NCBI RefSeq assembly: GCF_018069865.1
Contig: NZ_JAGQDG010000003.1
Span: 372,001 to 436,000 of the forward strand
Source: Ideonella paludis
GTDB taxonomy: Bacteria; Pseudomonadota; Gammaproteobacteria; Burkholderiales; Burkholderiaceae_C
Reading direction: 5' to 3'
Length of the DNA stretch: 64,000 nt
Shown in pieces: positions 37,141 to 46,623 of the stretch. The notes under the pieces were generated by a model, which worked only from the letters and a program-made list of their open reading frames with translations, did no database searches and was not told where the DNA came from. Both the position numbers and the translations under genes were made by a program. Numbering within the stretch: position 1 is the stretch's first letter; every line of letters starts with the position of its first letter.

Positions 37141-38124
37141 ATGAAGATGATGTTATGGCGAGGCTTGGGCTTGCTGCTGATGTTGACGGCAATGGCTTTG
37201 CCCTTGATGCGTGCGATCGATCGACCGGTCGAGTCCTTGGTGGGCCGCTGGGCCATGCCGCCGTCCGACTTCATGGAGGTGGATGGCCAGTTGGTGCACT
37301 GGCGCGACGAAGGGCCACGCCAAGACCCGCACCCGATCGTGTTCTTGCATGGTGTGGCGGCCAGCTTGCATGTGTGGGAGGCCTGGGCGCAAGACTTGTC
37401 ACCTCGGCATCGCATCATTCGACTGGACCTGCCGGGCTTTGGACTGACCGGGCCGCTCTCAGAGAGTCATCTCCAGGGCGCTACGGCTGACTACAGCGCA
37501 GAGAACTTGGCGCGATTCACTTGGCGCGTGCTCAATGAGCTCAAGGTCGAGCAGGCCACCATCGTGGGTCATGATTTAGGAGGTGAGGTGGCGTGGCGCT
37601 TGGCCCTGATGGCGCCCAGCAAGGTGCAGCGGCTGGTGCTGATGGGGGCCACGGGCTGGCCGGACCCACCCCAGCGCCAAGTGCTTGGGCTGCGGATGGC
37701 GCGCTGGCCGGTGCTTGGCGCTTTGGGTGACGGCATCATGCCGCGGGCCCTGGTGGCGCGGAGCCTGGCCGACACCTACGCACAGCCTGAACGCATCACC
37801 CCTGAGCAGGTCGATCGCTACCATGAACTGCTGCTCAGAGACGGCAACCGCGCTGCCTTACGACAGTTTCTGGCGCAGCCCGCAGATCACGATGCGGTGA
37901 CGCGCTTGAAGGTCATGAGCCGCCCGACGCTGCTGATCTGGGGCCAGCAAGACTTGCAAGTCCCGCCGGCTGCGGGCGAGCGCTTTGCACGCCTGATGCC
38001 CCACGCTCGACTGTTGTTGCTGCCGCATGTGGGCCACCAAGTGCCCGAGGAGCAACCGGGCCTCGCGCTGGAAGCGCTCCGAACCTTTATGCGCCAGCCC
38101 TTGGGCTCAACGCAGCACCAGTAA
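37141..38124 (+). CDS. Membrane-anchored alpha/beta hydrolase with Asp nucleophile
   Basis: A 327-residue protein with an N-terminal hydrophobic helix (residues about 2-22) and an alpha/beta hydrolase fold. The oxyanion region is FLHGVAAS; the nucleophile elbow reads VGHDLGGEVA, so the nucleophile is Asp145 instead of Ser. The acid is probably the Asp in WGQQDLQVP and the base the His in VGHQVPEE. G-H-D-x-G is the elbow of epoxide hydrolases and haloalkane or haloacetate dehalogenases, so hydrolysis of an epoxide or C-halogen bond is more likely than ester cleavage. Natural substrate unknown. It converges on uspA, and the two overlap by 18 bases. Confidence 0.9.
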   Translation: MKMMLWRGLGLLLMLTAMALPLMRAIDRPVESLVGRWAMPPSDFMEVDGQLVHWRDEGPRQDPHPIVFLHGVAASLHVWEAWAQDLSPRHRIIRLDLPGFGLTGPLSESHLQGATADYSAENLARFTWRVLNELKVEQATIVGHDLGGEVAWRLALMAPSKVQRLVLMGATGWPDPPQRQVLGLRMARWPVLGALGDGIMPRALVARSLADTYAQPERITPEQVDRYHELLLRDGNRAALRQFLAQPADHDAVTRLKVMSRPTLLIWGQQDLQVPPAAGERFARLMPHARLLLLPHVGHQVPEEQPGLALEALRTFMRQPLGSTQHQ

Positions 38125-38544
38125 CGGCAGCTTGCACTTGCTCATCACCGACTTGGTGTGAGAGCCAAACAAGCGCTCACCGAATGAGCCGCGGCCGTGC
38201 GTCACCATCACGATCAAGTCGCAGCGCTGCGCTTGCGCGGTGCTGATGATGGCGTCATCGATCTCTGCGGTATGCGCCATCACGCCCTCGAAGGGGACCT
38301 GGGCTGCTGCCGCTTGGGCCTGAAACTCTTCCAGCACCTTGCGGGCATGGGAGTCTGCTGCCGCCTTGGCTTTTGAGGGCGTCTTGTCAGTTGCCGCGGG
38401 CTTGTCAGAGGCCGCACGCAGATCGGGCTCGGCGATAAAGCCGACGATGGCGGCGTGCAACTTACGAGCTAGCGCAATGCTGGCCGACATGGCGCGCTCA
38501 GCGGTGGTCGTGCCGTCGATGGGAACCAGGAGGCGCTCAAACAT
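38107..38544 (-). CDS. Universal stress protein (UspA family)
   Basis: A 145-residue single-domain Usp. It starts MFERLLVPIDGTTTAERAM and ends with the nucleotide-binding motif region THGRGSFGERLFGSHTKSVM, matching the G-x2-G-x9-G-S type of ATP-binding Usps in outline. The middle contains an Ala/Lys-rich stretch (about residues 50-70). A candidate FNR-type operator lies at -41.5 of its likely promoter, pointing to low-oxygen induction, a common regulation for Usp genes. Confidence 0.92.
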   Translation of the reverse strand: MFERLLVPIDGTTTAERAMSASIALARKLHAAIVGFIAEPDLRAASDKPAATDKTPSKAKAAADSHARKVLEEFQAQAAAAQVPFEGVMAHTAEIDDAIISTAQAQRCDLIVMVTHGRGSFGERLFGSHTKSVMSKCKLPLLVLR

Positions 38545-38573
38545 GGAGGGGTCTCGTCAGCAATGAAGACAAG

Positions 38574-38615
38574 ACCATAAGCCTCGGCAGAGCGCGGTGG
38601 CTTGACTCCCGTCAA
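38574..38615 (-). promoter_or_regulatory. FNR/Anr-type class II promoter of uspA
   Basis: On the minus strand a palindrome TTGAC-GGGA-GTCAA (38602-38615) matches the FNR/CRP-type 5-4-5 layout with one C/G change per half from TTGAT-N4-ATCAA. A TATGGT -10 box lies 22 bases downstream (38574-38579), placing the box centre exactly at -41.5 from a start near 38567, the class II activator position. The uspA start codon is about 23 bases further on. Confidence 0.6.
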
Positions 38616-38658
38616 GAACCGCGCACTGTCTCAGGCCGATCCGTCAGGCCAGGGCCTG

Positions 38659-38883
38659 TCAGTTCGAGGCTGCCGAGGCGGCAGGCGTTGCTGCAGAGGC
38701 TGCGGGCATGACGGCTGCGGAAGCCGCCGCTGCTGACGATGCCATGGGTGCAGACGCACCGTGCGGAGCCGCGTGATCGACGCCGTGCGACTCACCCGCC
38801 ATGCTCAAGCTATCGCCACCCTTGCTGATGACCCACATGGCAAGTGCCGCAAACACGACAAAGCCAACGACAATTTTCCACAT
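38659..38883 (-). CDS. Small single-helix protein with Ala/Ser-rich tail
   Basis: A 74-residue protein of unknown function. One N-terminal helix (residues about 2-19, WKIVVGFVVFAALAMWVI) is followed by a short polar section with several His and a C-terminal half made almost only of Ala, Ser, Pro and Met. ATG 38883 follows a clear AGGAG site with eight-base spacing, which argues for a real gene. It lies between uspA and the transporter, all on the minus strand. Confidence 0.65.
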   Translation of the reverse strand: MWKIVVGFVVFAALAMWVISKGGDSLSMAGESHGVDHAAPHGASAPMASSAAAASAAVMPAASAATPAASAASN

Positions 38884-38984
38884 ATCTTTGCTCCTACGAT
38901 GGTGGATGATTCCAGGGGAACCTTAGCTTATCAGCCTGACATTCAACCAACATTGAGCGTCAATGAAATGGCCTTGCTGATGTG

Positions 38985-39011
38985 AAAAAGCGGACCCGAC
39001 AGGGTCCGCTT
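38985..39011 (-). terminator. Rho-independent terminator of the MHS transporter gene
   Basis: A 10-bp perfect stem (AAGCGGACCC with its complement) and 4-base loop lie 46 bases after the transporter stop; read on the minus strand it is followed by TTTTT. Confidence 0.88.
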
Positions 39012-39056
39012 CGATGGAGGAGGGTGTCAGTTCTCCGACGCCCTCAGCGGGGGGGC

Positions 39057-40733
39057 TCAATCCCCAGCGTAGATGTCGACGTCGCGGGTTTCCTTGACGA
39101 ACAACAGACCGATCACAAAGCAGATGCCAGCGATGGCGATCGGGTACCAGAGGCCGTGATACATGTTGCCGTTCTGGGCCACCATGGCGAAGGCGATGGT
39201 GGGCATCAGGCCACCGAACCAGCCGTTACCGATGTGATACGGCAGCGACATGGAGGTGTAGCGGATGCGGGTCGGGAACATTTCCACCAGCATGGCGGCG
39301 ATCGGGCCGTACACCATGGTGACATAGATCACCAGGATGCTCAGGATGATCACGATCTTGACCTTGTCCATCTTCGCGGGGTCAGCCTTGGCGGGGTAGC
39401 CAGCAGCCTTCAGGCTGTCAGACAACTCCTTCTTGAAGGCCTTGATCGCGTCGCCGGAAGCTTGGTCGAACTTGTGACCACCAGCGGTCAGCACGCCTTG
39501 AGGAACGGCCAACTCCTTGTCGCCGATCTTCACCACCGTTGCGGTGCCAGCAGGCACAGCTTCGTTGGAGTAGCTGGCAGAGTTTTGAGCCAGAGCACGC
39601 TTAGCGATGTCGCAAGGGTTGGTGAAGTCCACCTCACGTGCAATCGGGCTGCCCTGGAAGGAGCAGGTGTTCGGGTCAGCCTTCACCGAGATGGGCACTG
39701 CAGCTTGCGCCTTGGCCAAGTCAGGGTTGGCGGCTTCCGTCAGCGCCTTGAACAGCGGGAAGTAGGTCAAGCAAGCCAGCAGCATGCCTGCCAAGATGAT
39801 GGGCTTGCGGCCGATCTTGTCAGACAGCGATCCGAACACCACGAAGAACGGGGTGCCGATGATCAGCGACATGGCGACCAAGATGTTGGCCGTAGCACCG
39901 TCCACCTTCAACACATTGCTCAAGAAGAACAAAGCGTAGAACTGGCCGGAGTACCACACCACAGCCTGACCCATGACCAAGCCCACCAGCGCCAAGATCA
40001 CGATCTTCAGGTTCTTCCACTGGCCGAAGGATTCGGACAGAGGTGCCTTAGAGGTCTTGCCTTCTTCCTTCATCTTCTTGAAGGCGGGCGATTCGCTCAT
40101 GGACAAGCGGATCCAGACCGAGATGGCCAGCAGCAAGATGGAGACGATGAACGGAACGCGCCAGCCCCAGTCACCGAAGGCTTCTTCGCCGACGGCCGTG
40201 CGGGTGCCCAGAATCACCATCAGCGACAGGAACAAACCCAGCGTGGCGGTGGTTTGAATCCACGCGGTGTAGGCGCCACGGCGACCGTGCGGTGCGTGCT
40301 CAGCGACGTAGGTCGCAGCACCACCGTACTCACCACCCAGTGCCAAGCCTTGCAGCATGCGCAGGCCGATCAGGATCACAGGGGCAGCAACACCAATGGA
40401 GTTGTAGTTCGGCAGGACGCCCACAATGAAGGTCGCCAAGCCCATGATCAAGATGGTGACCAAGAAGGTGTACTTCCGGCCGATCATGTCTCCCAAACGA
40501 CCGAACACCAGTGCGCCGAAGGGACGCACGATGAAGCCGGCCGCGAAAGCGAGCAAGGCGAAAATGAAGGCGGCTGAGGGGTCGAGGCCTGCAAAGAACT
40601 GCTTTGCAATGATCGGCGCCAAAGAGCCGTAGAGGTAAAAGTCATACCATTCAAACACCGTGCCTAGCGAAGAAGCGAAGATAACCTTCTTCTCTTCCTT
40701 GGTCATTGGCGCATGGGCGACAGCTGATGCCAT
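39057..40733 (-). CDS. MFS transporter, metabolite:H+ symporter (MHS) type
   Basis: A 558-residue inner membrane symporter of the ProP/KgtP/ShiA type. Family marks: SSLGTVFEWYDFYLYG in helix 1, FGRLGDMIGRKYTF between helices 2 and 3, LQGLALGGEYGGAATYVAEHAP in helix 4, and FGSLSDKIGRKPII in the second half. An unusually long loop of about 120 residues (about residues 360-480) with two Cys lies between helices of the C-terminal half. I set the start at ATG 40733, after a TAGGAG site; the open frame runs much further upstream without one. A 6-bp inverted repeat (CGTCAC/GTGACG, 40755-40775) lies in its leader. Substrate probably an organic acid; not determinable. Confidence 0.92.
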   Translation of the reverse strand: MASAVAHAPMTKEEKKVIFASSLGTVFEWYDFYLYGSLAPIIAKQFFAGLDPSAAFIFALLAFAAGFIVRPFGALVFGRLGDMIGRKYTFLVTILIMGLATFIVGVLPNYNSIGVAAPVILIGLRMLQGLALGGEYGGAATYVAEHAPHGRRGAYTAWIQTTATLGLFLSLMVILGTRTAVGEEAFGDWGWRVPFIVSILLLAISVWIRLSMSESPAFKKMKEEGKTSKAPLSESFGQWKNLKIVILALVGLVMGQAVVWYSGQFYALFFLSNVLKVDGATANILVAMSLIIGTPFFVVFGSLSDKIGRKPIILAGMLLACLTYFPLFKALTEAANPDLAKAQAAVPISVKADPNTCSFQGSPIAREVDFTNPCDIAKRALAQNSASYSNEAVPAGTATVVKIGDKELAVPQGVLTAGGHKFDQASGDAIKAFKKELSDSLKAAGYPAKADPAKMDKVKIVIILSILVIYVTMVYGPIAAMLVEMFPTRIRYTSMSLPYHIGNGWFGGLMPTIAFAMVAQNGNMYHGLWYPIAIAGICFVIGLLFVKETRDVDIYAGD

Positions 40734-40929
40734 GTGTTGTCTCCTAAGAACCCACGTCACTCGAAATTGGTGACGCTGGCCCGCACTATCTCGGCGCCCT
40801 CTGACCGTCTTCTGACGCGGGGCTGAACCGAAACTGACAATCTCGGGTGCAACCCTCGGGTTCTGTTTCAGCAGGTGAGATGGCGGGGGTGGGTGCGGGA
40901 AAGTCCCAGGGACTTGACCGAGCCGTTTG

Positions 40930-41127
40930 TCAGGCTTGAGCGCTCGGCGGATGGCTTGCGGCAGTGCGCTTTGGCAGTTCGGCCCAGACGGCCCGTTTGG
41001 CCTCGTCGGAGAGGCGCGACCAGGCCGCGATCTCATCCAAGCTGCGTGCACAGCCCGCACACAGTGCTGTGCGCGGGTCGATGCGGCAAACCCCGGTGCA
41101 AGGGGATGGGACGGGCGCGGTGCTCAT
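40930..41127 (-). CDS. DUF1289 protein
   Basis: A 65-residue protein with the four-Cys motif of DUF1289: SPCTGVCRIDPRTALCAGCARSLDEIAAW. The Cys spacing suggests metal binding, probably zinc. ATG 41127 overlaps the stop of the upstream YbaK-type gene (ATGA), so the two are coupled. The longer open frame would start inside that gene. Function unknown; an Ala/Pro-rich tail ends the protein. Confidence 0.88.
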   Translation of the reverse strand: MSTAPVPSPCTGVCRIDPRTALCAGCARSLDEIAAWSRLSDEAKRAVWAELPKRTAASHPPSAQA

Positions 41128-41642
41128 GGGCTTGGGGTGGCTGTCTTGGCGTGCTGAGCCACATCCGCCGCTGGCGCACCGGTCAGCCGCAGCAAATCTT
41201 GCGGGCTGCAGCGAAACACACCGTTGGGGTGGCCGGCAGCGGCCCACACTTCGCTGAAGCGGAACAGCGTGTCGTCCACCAGCGTGACCGGCGGATGCAG
41301 GTGCGCCACAGGTGAGACGCCACCGATGGAAAAGCCGGTTTGCGCTTTGACGAAGTCCGCGTCGGCCCGGCCGATGGGGCCTACCAAGGCGGCCACCTTC
41401 TTTTCGTCGACCCGCTGGTCCCCTGAAGCCACCACCAGCACCGCCCGGCTGTCACTCTTGCGCTTGAAGATCACGCTCTTGGCGATCTGCCCAGTTTGCA
41501 GGCCCAAGGCGTCAGCCGCTTCTTGGCAGGTGCGGGCCGGCGTGGTCAGCCATTGGGCCGGATGAGGGTGGCCCTGGGTTTGCAAATGCTGGCTGACACG
41601 GTCAAAGCCATCGTGGCTGGGCTCTTGCGCTGTGTGGGTCAT
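41124..41642 (-). CDS. YbaK/prolyl-tRNA deacylase domain protein
   Basis: A 172-residue YbaK/EbsC-fold protein, a family of trans-editing hydrolases that clear mischarged tRNAs such as Cys-tRNA(Pro) or Ala-tRNA(Pro). Visible motifs: QIAKSVIFKR with the conserved Lys, AVLVVASGDQRVDEKKVAAL, GFSIGGVSPVAH and the late FSEVWAAAGHPNGVF. The G-x-x-P.G motif region is well kept. I start at ATG 41642; a TTG at 41648 is also in frame. It ends by overlapping the DUF1289 gene. Confidence 0.9.
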   Translation of the reverse strand: MTHTAQEPSHDGFDRVSQHLQTQGHPHPAQWLTTPARTCQEAADALGLQTGQIAKSVIFKRKSDSRAVLVVASGDQRVDEKKVAALVGPIGRADADFVKAQTGFSIGGVSPVAHLHPPVTLVDDTLFRFSEVWAAAGHPNGVFRCSPQDLLRLTGAPAADVAQHAKTATPSP

Positions 41643-41652
41643 GGACAAATGG

Positions 41653-42204
41653 TCAAGGTTGCAGCCAGGCGGCGCGTTCAGGGGGACAGAGGCGGGCGCG
41701 GCGGTGGCCTTCAGGGTTCAGGCTCAACCAGTCCAAGGCTAACACCCGGGCGTGTACCACCGCAAAGTGGGGGCGGCTGGCCCCTGCCGGGCTCAGGCCC
41801 TGAAGGCTTTCGCCCGGCGCCAATGGCGAGAGGTAGTCTTGCGCCGCAGGCGACATTTTCAGGCGAGCCCAGCGTGAGGTCACGGCCAAGCCCTCGAAAG
41901 TCACCTCGGTGCGTACGGTCATGCGCAATTGCCAACCCAGACCGGGGTGCCACAGCACCAGCACCGCCTGGGCTTGGTGCTGCAGGTGCTGCAGGTGCTG
42001 CACTTTGGGCGAGCGGGCGTCGGTGAAGAACACCAAGGTCTGCTCGCGTTCATCCCACTCCCTGAGCACCACTGTGCGGGCGTCAGGCAGGCCTTCGGGG
42101 CTCACGGTGGCCAAGGTGGCCGTGCGCCAGGGGTGACCGCGGGTCGACACTGCCTGGGCCAACTCACCCCAGACTCGGGCGGCCAGCGCAGACAGCTCGT
42201 CCAT
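41653..42204 (-). CDS. Pyridoxamine 5'-phosphate oxidase-related flavoprotein
   Basis: A 183-residue FMN-binding split-barrel protein. DARTVVLREWDE is the FMN-contact strand shared with PdxH, followed by FFTDARSPKVQHL and LVLWHPGLGWQLRM. It is shorter than PdxH (about 215) and its C-terminus lacks the PdxH dimerisation motif, so it belongs to the broader Alr4036-type group and may not act on pyridoxal phosphate. A run HLQHLQHLQH comes from a short tandem nine-base repeat. It lies between lysS and the ybaK-type gene. Confidence 0.82.
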   Translation of the reverse strand: MDELSALAARVWGELAQAVSTRGHPWRTATLATVSPEGLPDARTVVLREWDEREQTLVFFTDARSPKVQHLQHLQHQAQAVLVLWHPGLGWQLRMTVRTEVTFEGLAVTSRWARLKMSPAAQDYLSPLAPGESLQGLSPAGASRPHFAVVHARVLALDWLSLNPEGHRRARLCPPERAAWLQP

Positions 42205-42208
42205 GGCT

Positions 42209-43732
42209 TTAGCCTTCGCGGCGCAGCGCGGGGAAGAGGATCACGTCGCGGATGCTGGGCGAGTCGGTGATCAGCATCATCAAGCGGTCAATACCGATGC
42301 CGCAACCGCCGGTCGGGGGCATGCCGTACTCCAGAGCGCGGATGAAATCGGCGTCATAGAACATGGCCTCGTCGTCCCCGGCTTCCTTGTTCGCCACCTG
42401 GGCATGGAAGCGAGCGGCTTGGTCTTCGGCATCGTTCAACTCGGAGAAGCCATTGCCAAACTCGCGCCCAGTGATGAACAGCTCAAAGCGCTCGGTGATG
42501 GCCGGGTTGCTGTCCGAGGCACGGGCCAGTGGCGAAACCTCGACGGGGTAGTCGATGATGAAGGTCGGCTGCCAAAGCTTGTCTTCGACGGCGGCTTCAA
42601 ACAGGCCGAACTGCAGCTGCGCCAGGCCCCAGTGCTTGGGTGGCTCTTCGCCCAAAGCTTGCAGCTTGGCCTTCACGGCTTCGGCCGAGTCGGCTTCGGC
42701 CTCGGTCAAGCCCGCATGCTTGACGAGAGAGTCGCGCACCGACAGGCGGGCAAAAGGCTCGTCCAAATGCACCTCTTTGCCCGCATAGGTGACGCGGGCA
42801 TTGCCCGTGGCCGCGCGCGCGGCGTGGCGCAGCAGGGCCTCGGTGAAGTCCATCAGGTCGTGGTGGTTCCAGTAGGCCGCATAGAACTCCATCATCGTGA
42901 ATTCGGGGTTGTGCCGAACGCTGATGCCTTCGTTGCGGAAGTTGCGGTTGATCTCGAACACCCGCTCAAAGCCGCCCACTACCAGGCGCTTGAGGTAGAG
43001 CTCGGGCGCAATGCGCAGGAACATCTCTTGGTCCAGCGCATTGTGGTGGGTCACAAACGGCCGGGCGTTGGCACCGCCAGGGATGGGGTGCAGCATGGGG
43101 GTCTCGACCTCCAGGAAGCCGTGCTCGACCATGAAATTGCGGATCGAAGACACCGCTTTGGAGCGGGCCATGAAGCGGGTGCGCGCGTCCTCGTCGGTCA
43201 TCAGATCGACATAGCGCTGGCGGTACTTCTGCTCCTGGTCGGTCATGCCGTGGAACTTGTCCGGCAGGGGGCGCAGGCTCTTGGTCAGGAGGCGCACGGC
43301 GGTCGCCTTGACCGAGAGCTCACCCGACTTGGTCTTGAACAGCGTGCCTTCGCAGCCCAGGATGTCCCCCAGGTCCCAGTGCTTGAAGGCGGCCAGGACA
43401 TCCGCACCCACGGCGTCCAGCGTGATGTAGAGCTGGATGCGGCCCGAGGCGTCTTGCAGGGTGGCAAAACAGGCCTTGCCCATCACCCGCTTGAGCATCA
43501 TGCGCCCAGCCACCGCCACCCGCACGGGGTGGGCTTCCAGGGCCTCGTTCTCCAGCGTGCCGTGGCTGTGGTGCAGCGTGGCGGCATGGTGCGTGGGCTT
43601 GAAGTCGTTGGGGAACACCGCCACCCCACTGGCTTTGGCCTGCTCGCGCAGGGCGGCCAGTTTCTCGCGGCGCTCAGCGATCAGTTGGTTGTGGTCGTCG
43701 GGCGTCAGCGGGGTGGTGGAGTCGGCGCTCAT
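42209..43732 (-). CDS. lysS: Lysyl-tRNA synthetase, class II
   Basis: Charges tRNA(Lys). The 507-residue protein has the N-terminal OB-fold anticodon domain (about residues 60-165) and a class II catalytic core with motif 1 ([21 protein letters not shown] region), motif 2 [20 protein letters not shown] and motif 3 [21 protein letters not shown] is the LysRS linker motif. Length is normal. A polypurine stretch upstream on the plus strand gives it a divergent promoter region shared with the polysaccharide locus. Confidence 0.97.
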   Translation of the reverse strand: MSADSTTPLTPDDHNQLIAERREKLAALREQAKASGVAVFPNDFKPTHHAATLHHSHGTLENEALEAHPVRVAVAGRMMLKRVMGKACFATLQDASGRIQLYITLDAVGADVLAAFKHWDLGDILGCEGTLFKTKSGELSVKATAVRLLTKSLRPLPDKFHGMTDQEQKYRQRYVDLMTDEDARTRFMARSKAVSSIRNFMVEHGFLEVETPMLHPIPGGANARPFVTHHNALDQEMFLRIAPELYLKRLVVGGFERVFEINRNFRNEGISVRHNPEFTMMEFYAAYWNHHDLMDFTEALLRHAARAATGNARVTYAGKEVHLDEPFARLSVRDSLVKHAGLTEAEADSAEAVKAKLQALGEEPPKHWGLAQLQFGLFEAAVEDKLWQPTFIIDYPVEVSPLARASDSNPAITERFELFITGREFGNGFSELNDAEDQAARFHAQVANKEAGDDEAMFYDADFIRALEYGMPPTGGCGIGIDRLMMLITDSPSIRDVILFPALRREG

Positions 43733-43812
43733 GGCGGAGTGTGGGGGAGGTAAGAGAGAAGGTAGGGCGGGCCGAAGGGCCTGCCAAAGGAGGTCCGATT
43801 TTACGGGCAGCC

Positions 43813-43841
43813 CTGACGCTGGCCCAACGCCCTCCTAAAAT
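43813..43841 (+). promoter_or_regulatory. Candidate promoter of the wlb polysaccharide operon
   Basis: CTGACG (43813-43818) and TAAAAT (43836-43841) are spaced by 17 bases in the divergent region between lysS and wlbA. The transcript would begin near 43848 and carry a 7-bp hairpin (ACAGCCC/GGGCTGT, 43859-43884) just before a small ORF at 43895. Confidence 0.5.
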
Positions 43842-43894
43842 CAATCCCTTTTGGCTGAACAGCCCTGGTTGAAGCTGGGGCTGTAGGAACTCTC

Positions 43895-45521
<1,627 letters not shown>

Positions 45522-45522
45522 C

Positions 45523-46623
45523 ATGCAATTCATTGACCTCAAGGCCCAGTACGCGGCCCTCAAGACCGACATCGACGCAGCCATCCAGCGCGTGCTCGAC
45601 CACGGCCAATACATCATGGGCCCGGAGGTGGCGAAGCTGGAGTCTGCGCTGGCCGAGTGGGTGGGGGTGAAGCATTGCATCACCGTGGCCAGCGGCACCG
45701 AGGCTCTGCTGATCGCCTTGATGAGCCTGGGGCTCAAGCCGGGTGACGAGGTCATCACCAGCCCCTTTACCTTTGCCGCCACCGCGGAGGTCATTGTGTT
45801 GCTGGGGGGCGTGCCGGTGTTTGTGGATGTGGAGCCCGACACCGCCAACTTGGATGCCCGCCAAGTGGCCGCCGCCATCACCCCGCGCACCCGCGCCATC
45901 ATGCCGGTGAGCTTGTACGGCCAAGTGGCAGACATGGCCGAGATCAACGCGATTGCAGCGACTCATGGGCTGCCGGTGATTGAGGATGCGGCGCAAAGCT
46001 TTGGGGCGCTCTATCGGGGGCAACGCAGCGGGGCATTGAGCACTTGGGGCGCGACCAGCTTTTTCCCCAGCAAGCCACTGGGCTGCTATGGCGACGGTGG
46101 CGCGCTGTTCACCAACGATGCGGCACTGGCCCAGGCCGCCCGGGAGATCCGAGTGCATGGCCAAAGTGCCCGTTACACCCATACCAGGGTGGGCGTGGGC
46201 GGCCGCATGGACACCTTGCAATGCGCCGTGGTGTTGGCCAAGCTGCCGCGGCTGGAGTGGGAGCTGGCGCGCCGCCATGCGCTGGGGGCGCGCTATCACC
46301 AGCTATTGGCAGGGGTCCACGTGGGCCTGATCACCCTGCGGCCCGACCGGGATTGCGTGTGGGGCCAGTACACAGTGCTGGTGGAGCAGCGCGCCGAGGT
46401 GCAGGCCGCACTGCAGGCCGCAGGTGTGCCCACGGCCGTGCATTACCCCAAGCCCTTGCACCAGCAAGTGGCCTATCAGGCCTATGCGCCCCAGGGCGGT
46501 TGCCCGGTGGCTGAACACCTGGCCCAGCGCGTGATGAGCCTGCCGATGAGCCCCGACTTGAGCGAGGCCGACCAAGACCAGGTCGTGGCCGCGCTGGCCG
46601 CTGTGGTGGGGCGGCGTGCCTGA
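45523..46623 (+). CDS. wlbC: UDP-3-keto-GlcNAcA aminotransferase (WlbC/WbpE)
   Basis: PLP-dependent DegT-family aminotransferase converting the 3-keto sugar from WlbA into the 3-amino sugar. The 366-residue protein starts MQFIDLKAQYAAL and has SGTEALLIALMSLG, EDAAQSFGA, and the PLP Lys184 in FFPSKPLGCYGDGGA. The C-terminal PTAVHYPKPLH motif is typical of WbpE. WlbA and WlbC are coupled enzymes in the known pathway, and their genes flank wlbB here. Confidence 0.94.
   Translation: MQFIDLKAQYAALKTDIDAAIQRVLDHGQYIMGPEVAKLESALAEWVGVKHCITVASGTEALLIALMSLGLKPGDEVITSPFTFAATAEVIVLLGGVPVFVDVEPDTANLDARQVAAAITPRTRAIMPVSLYGQVADMAEINAIAATHGLPVIEDAAQSFGALYRGQRSGALSTWGATSFFPSKPLGCYGDGGALFTNDAALAQAAREIRVHGQSARYTHTRVGVGGRMDTLQCAVVLAKLPRLEWELARRHALGARYHQLLAGVHVGLITLRPDRDCVWGQYTVLVEQRAEVQAALQAAGVPTAVHYPKPLHQQVAYQAYAPQGGCPVAEHLAQRVMSLPMSPDLSEADQDQVVAALAAVVGRRA

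Noticed and set aside
38982-40577. A 531-codon plus-strand frame opposite the MHS transporter.
   Set aside because: Antisense shadow, extremely rich in His, Gln, Asp and Gly, and it begins inside the transporter's terminator.
41974-42003. Tandem nine-base repeats (GGTGCTGCA units) within the flavoprotein gene.
   Set aside because: Only three units, in frame, encoding HLQHLQHLQH; a small slippage-prone stretch in coding DNA without further structure.
42203-43753. A 516-codon open frame on the plus strand opposite lysS.
   Set aside because: It is the antisense shadow of a well-conserved lysS; third-position G/C bias removes stops on the other strand. The translated product has no recognisable motif.
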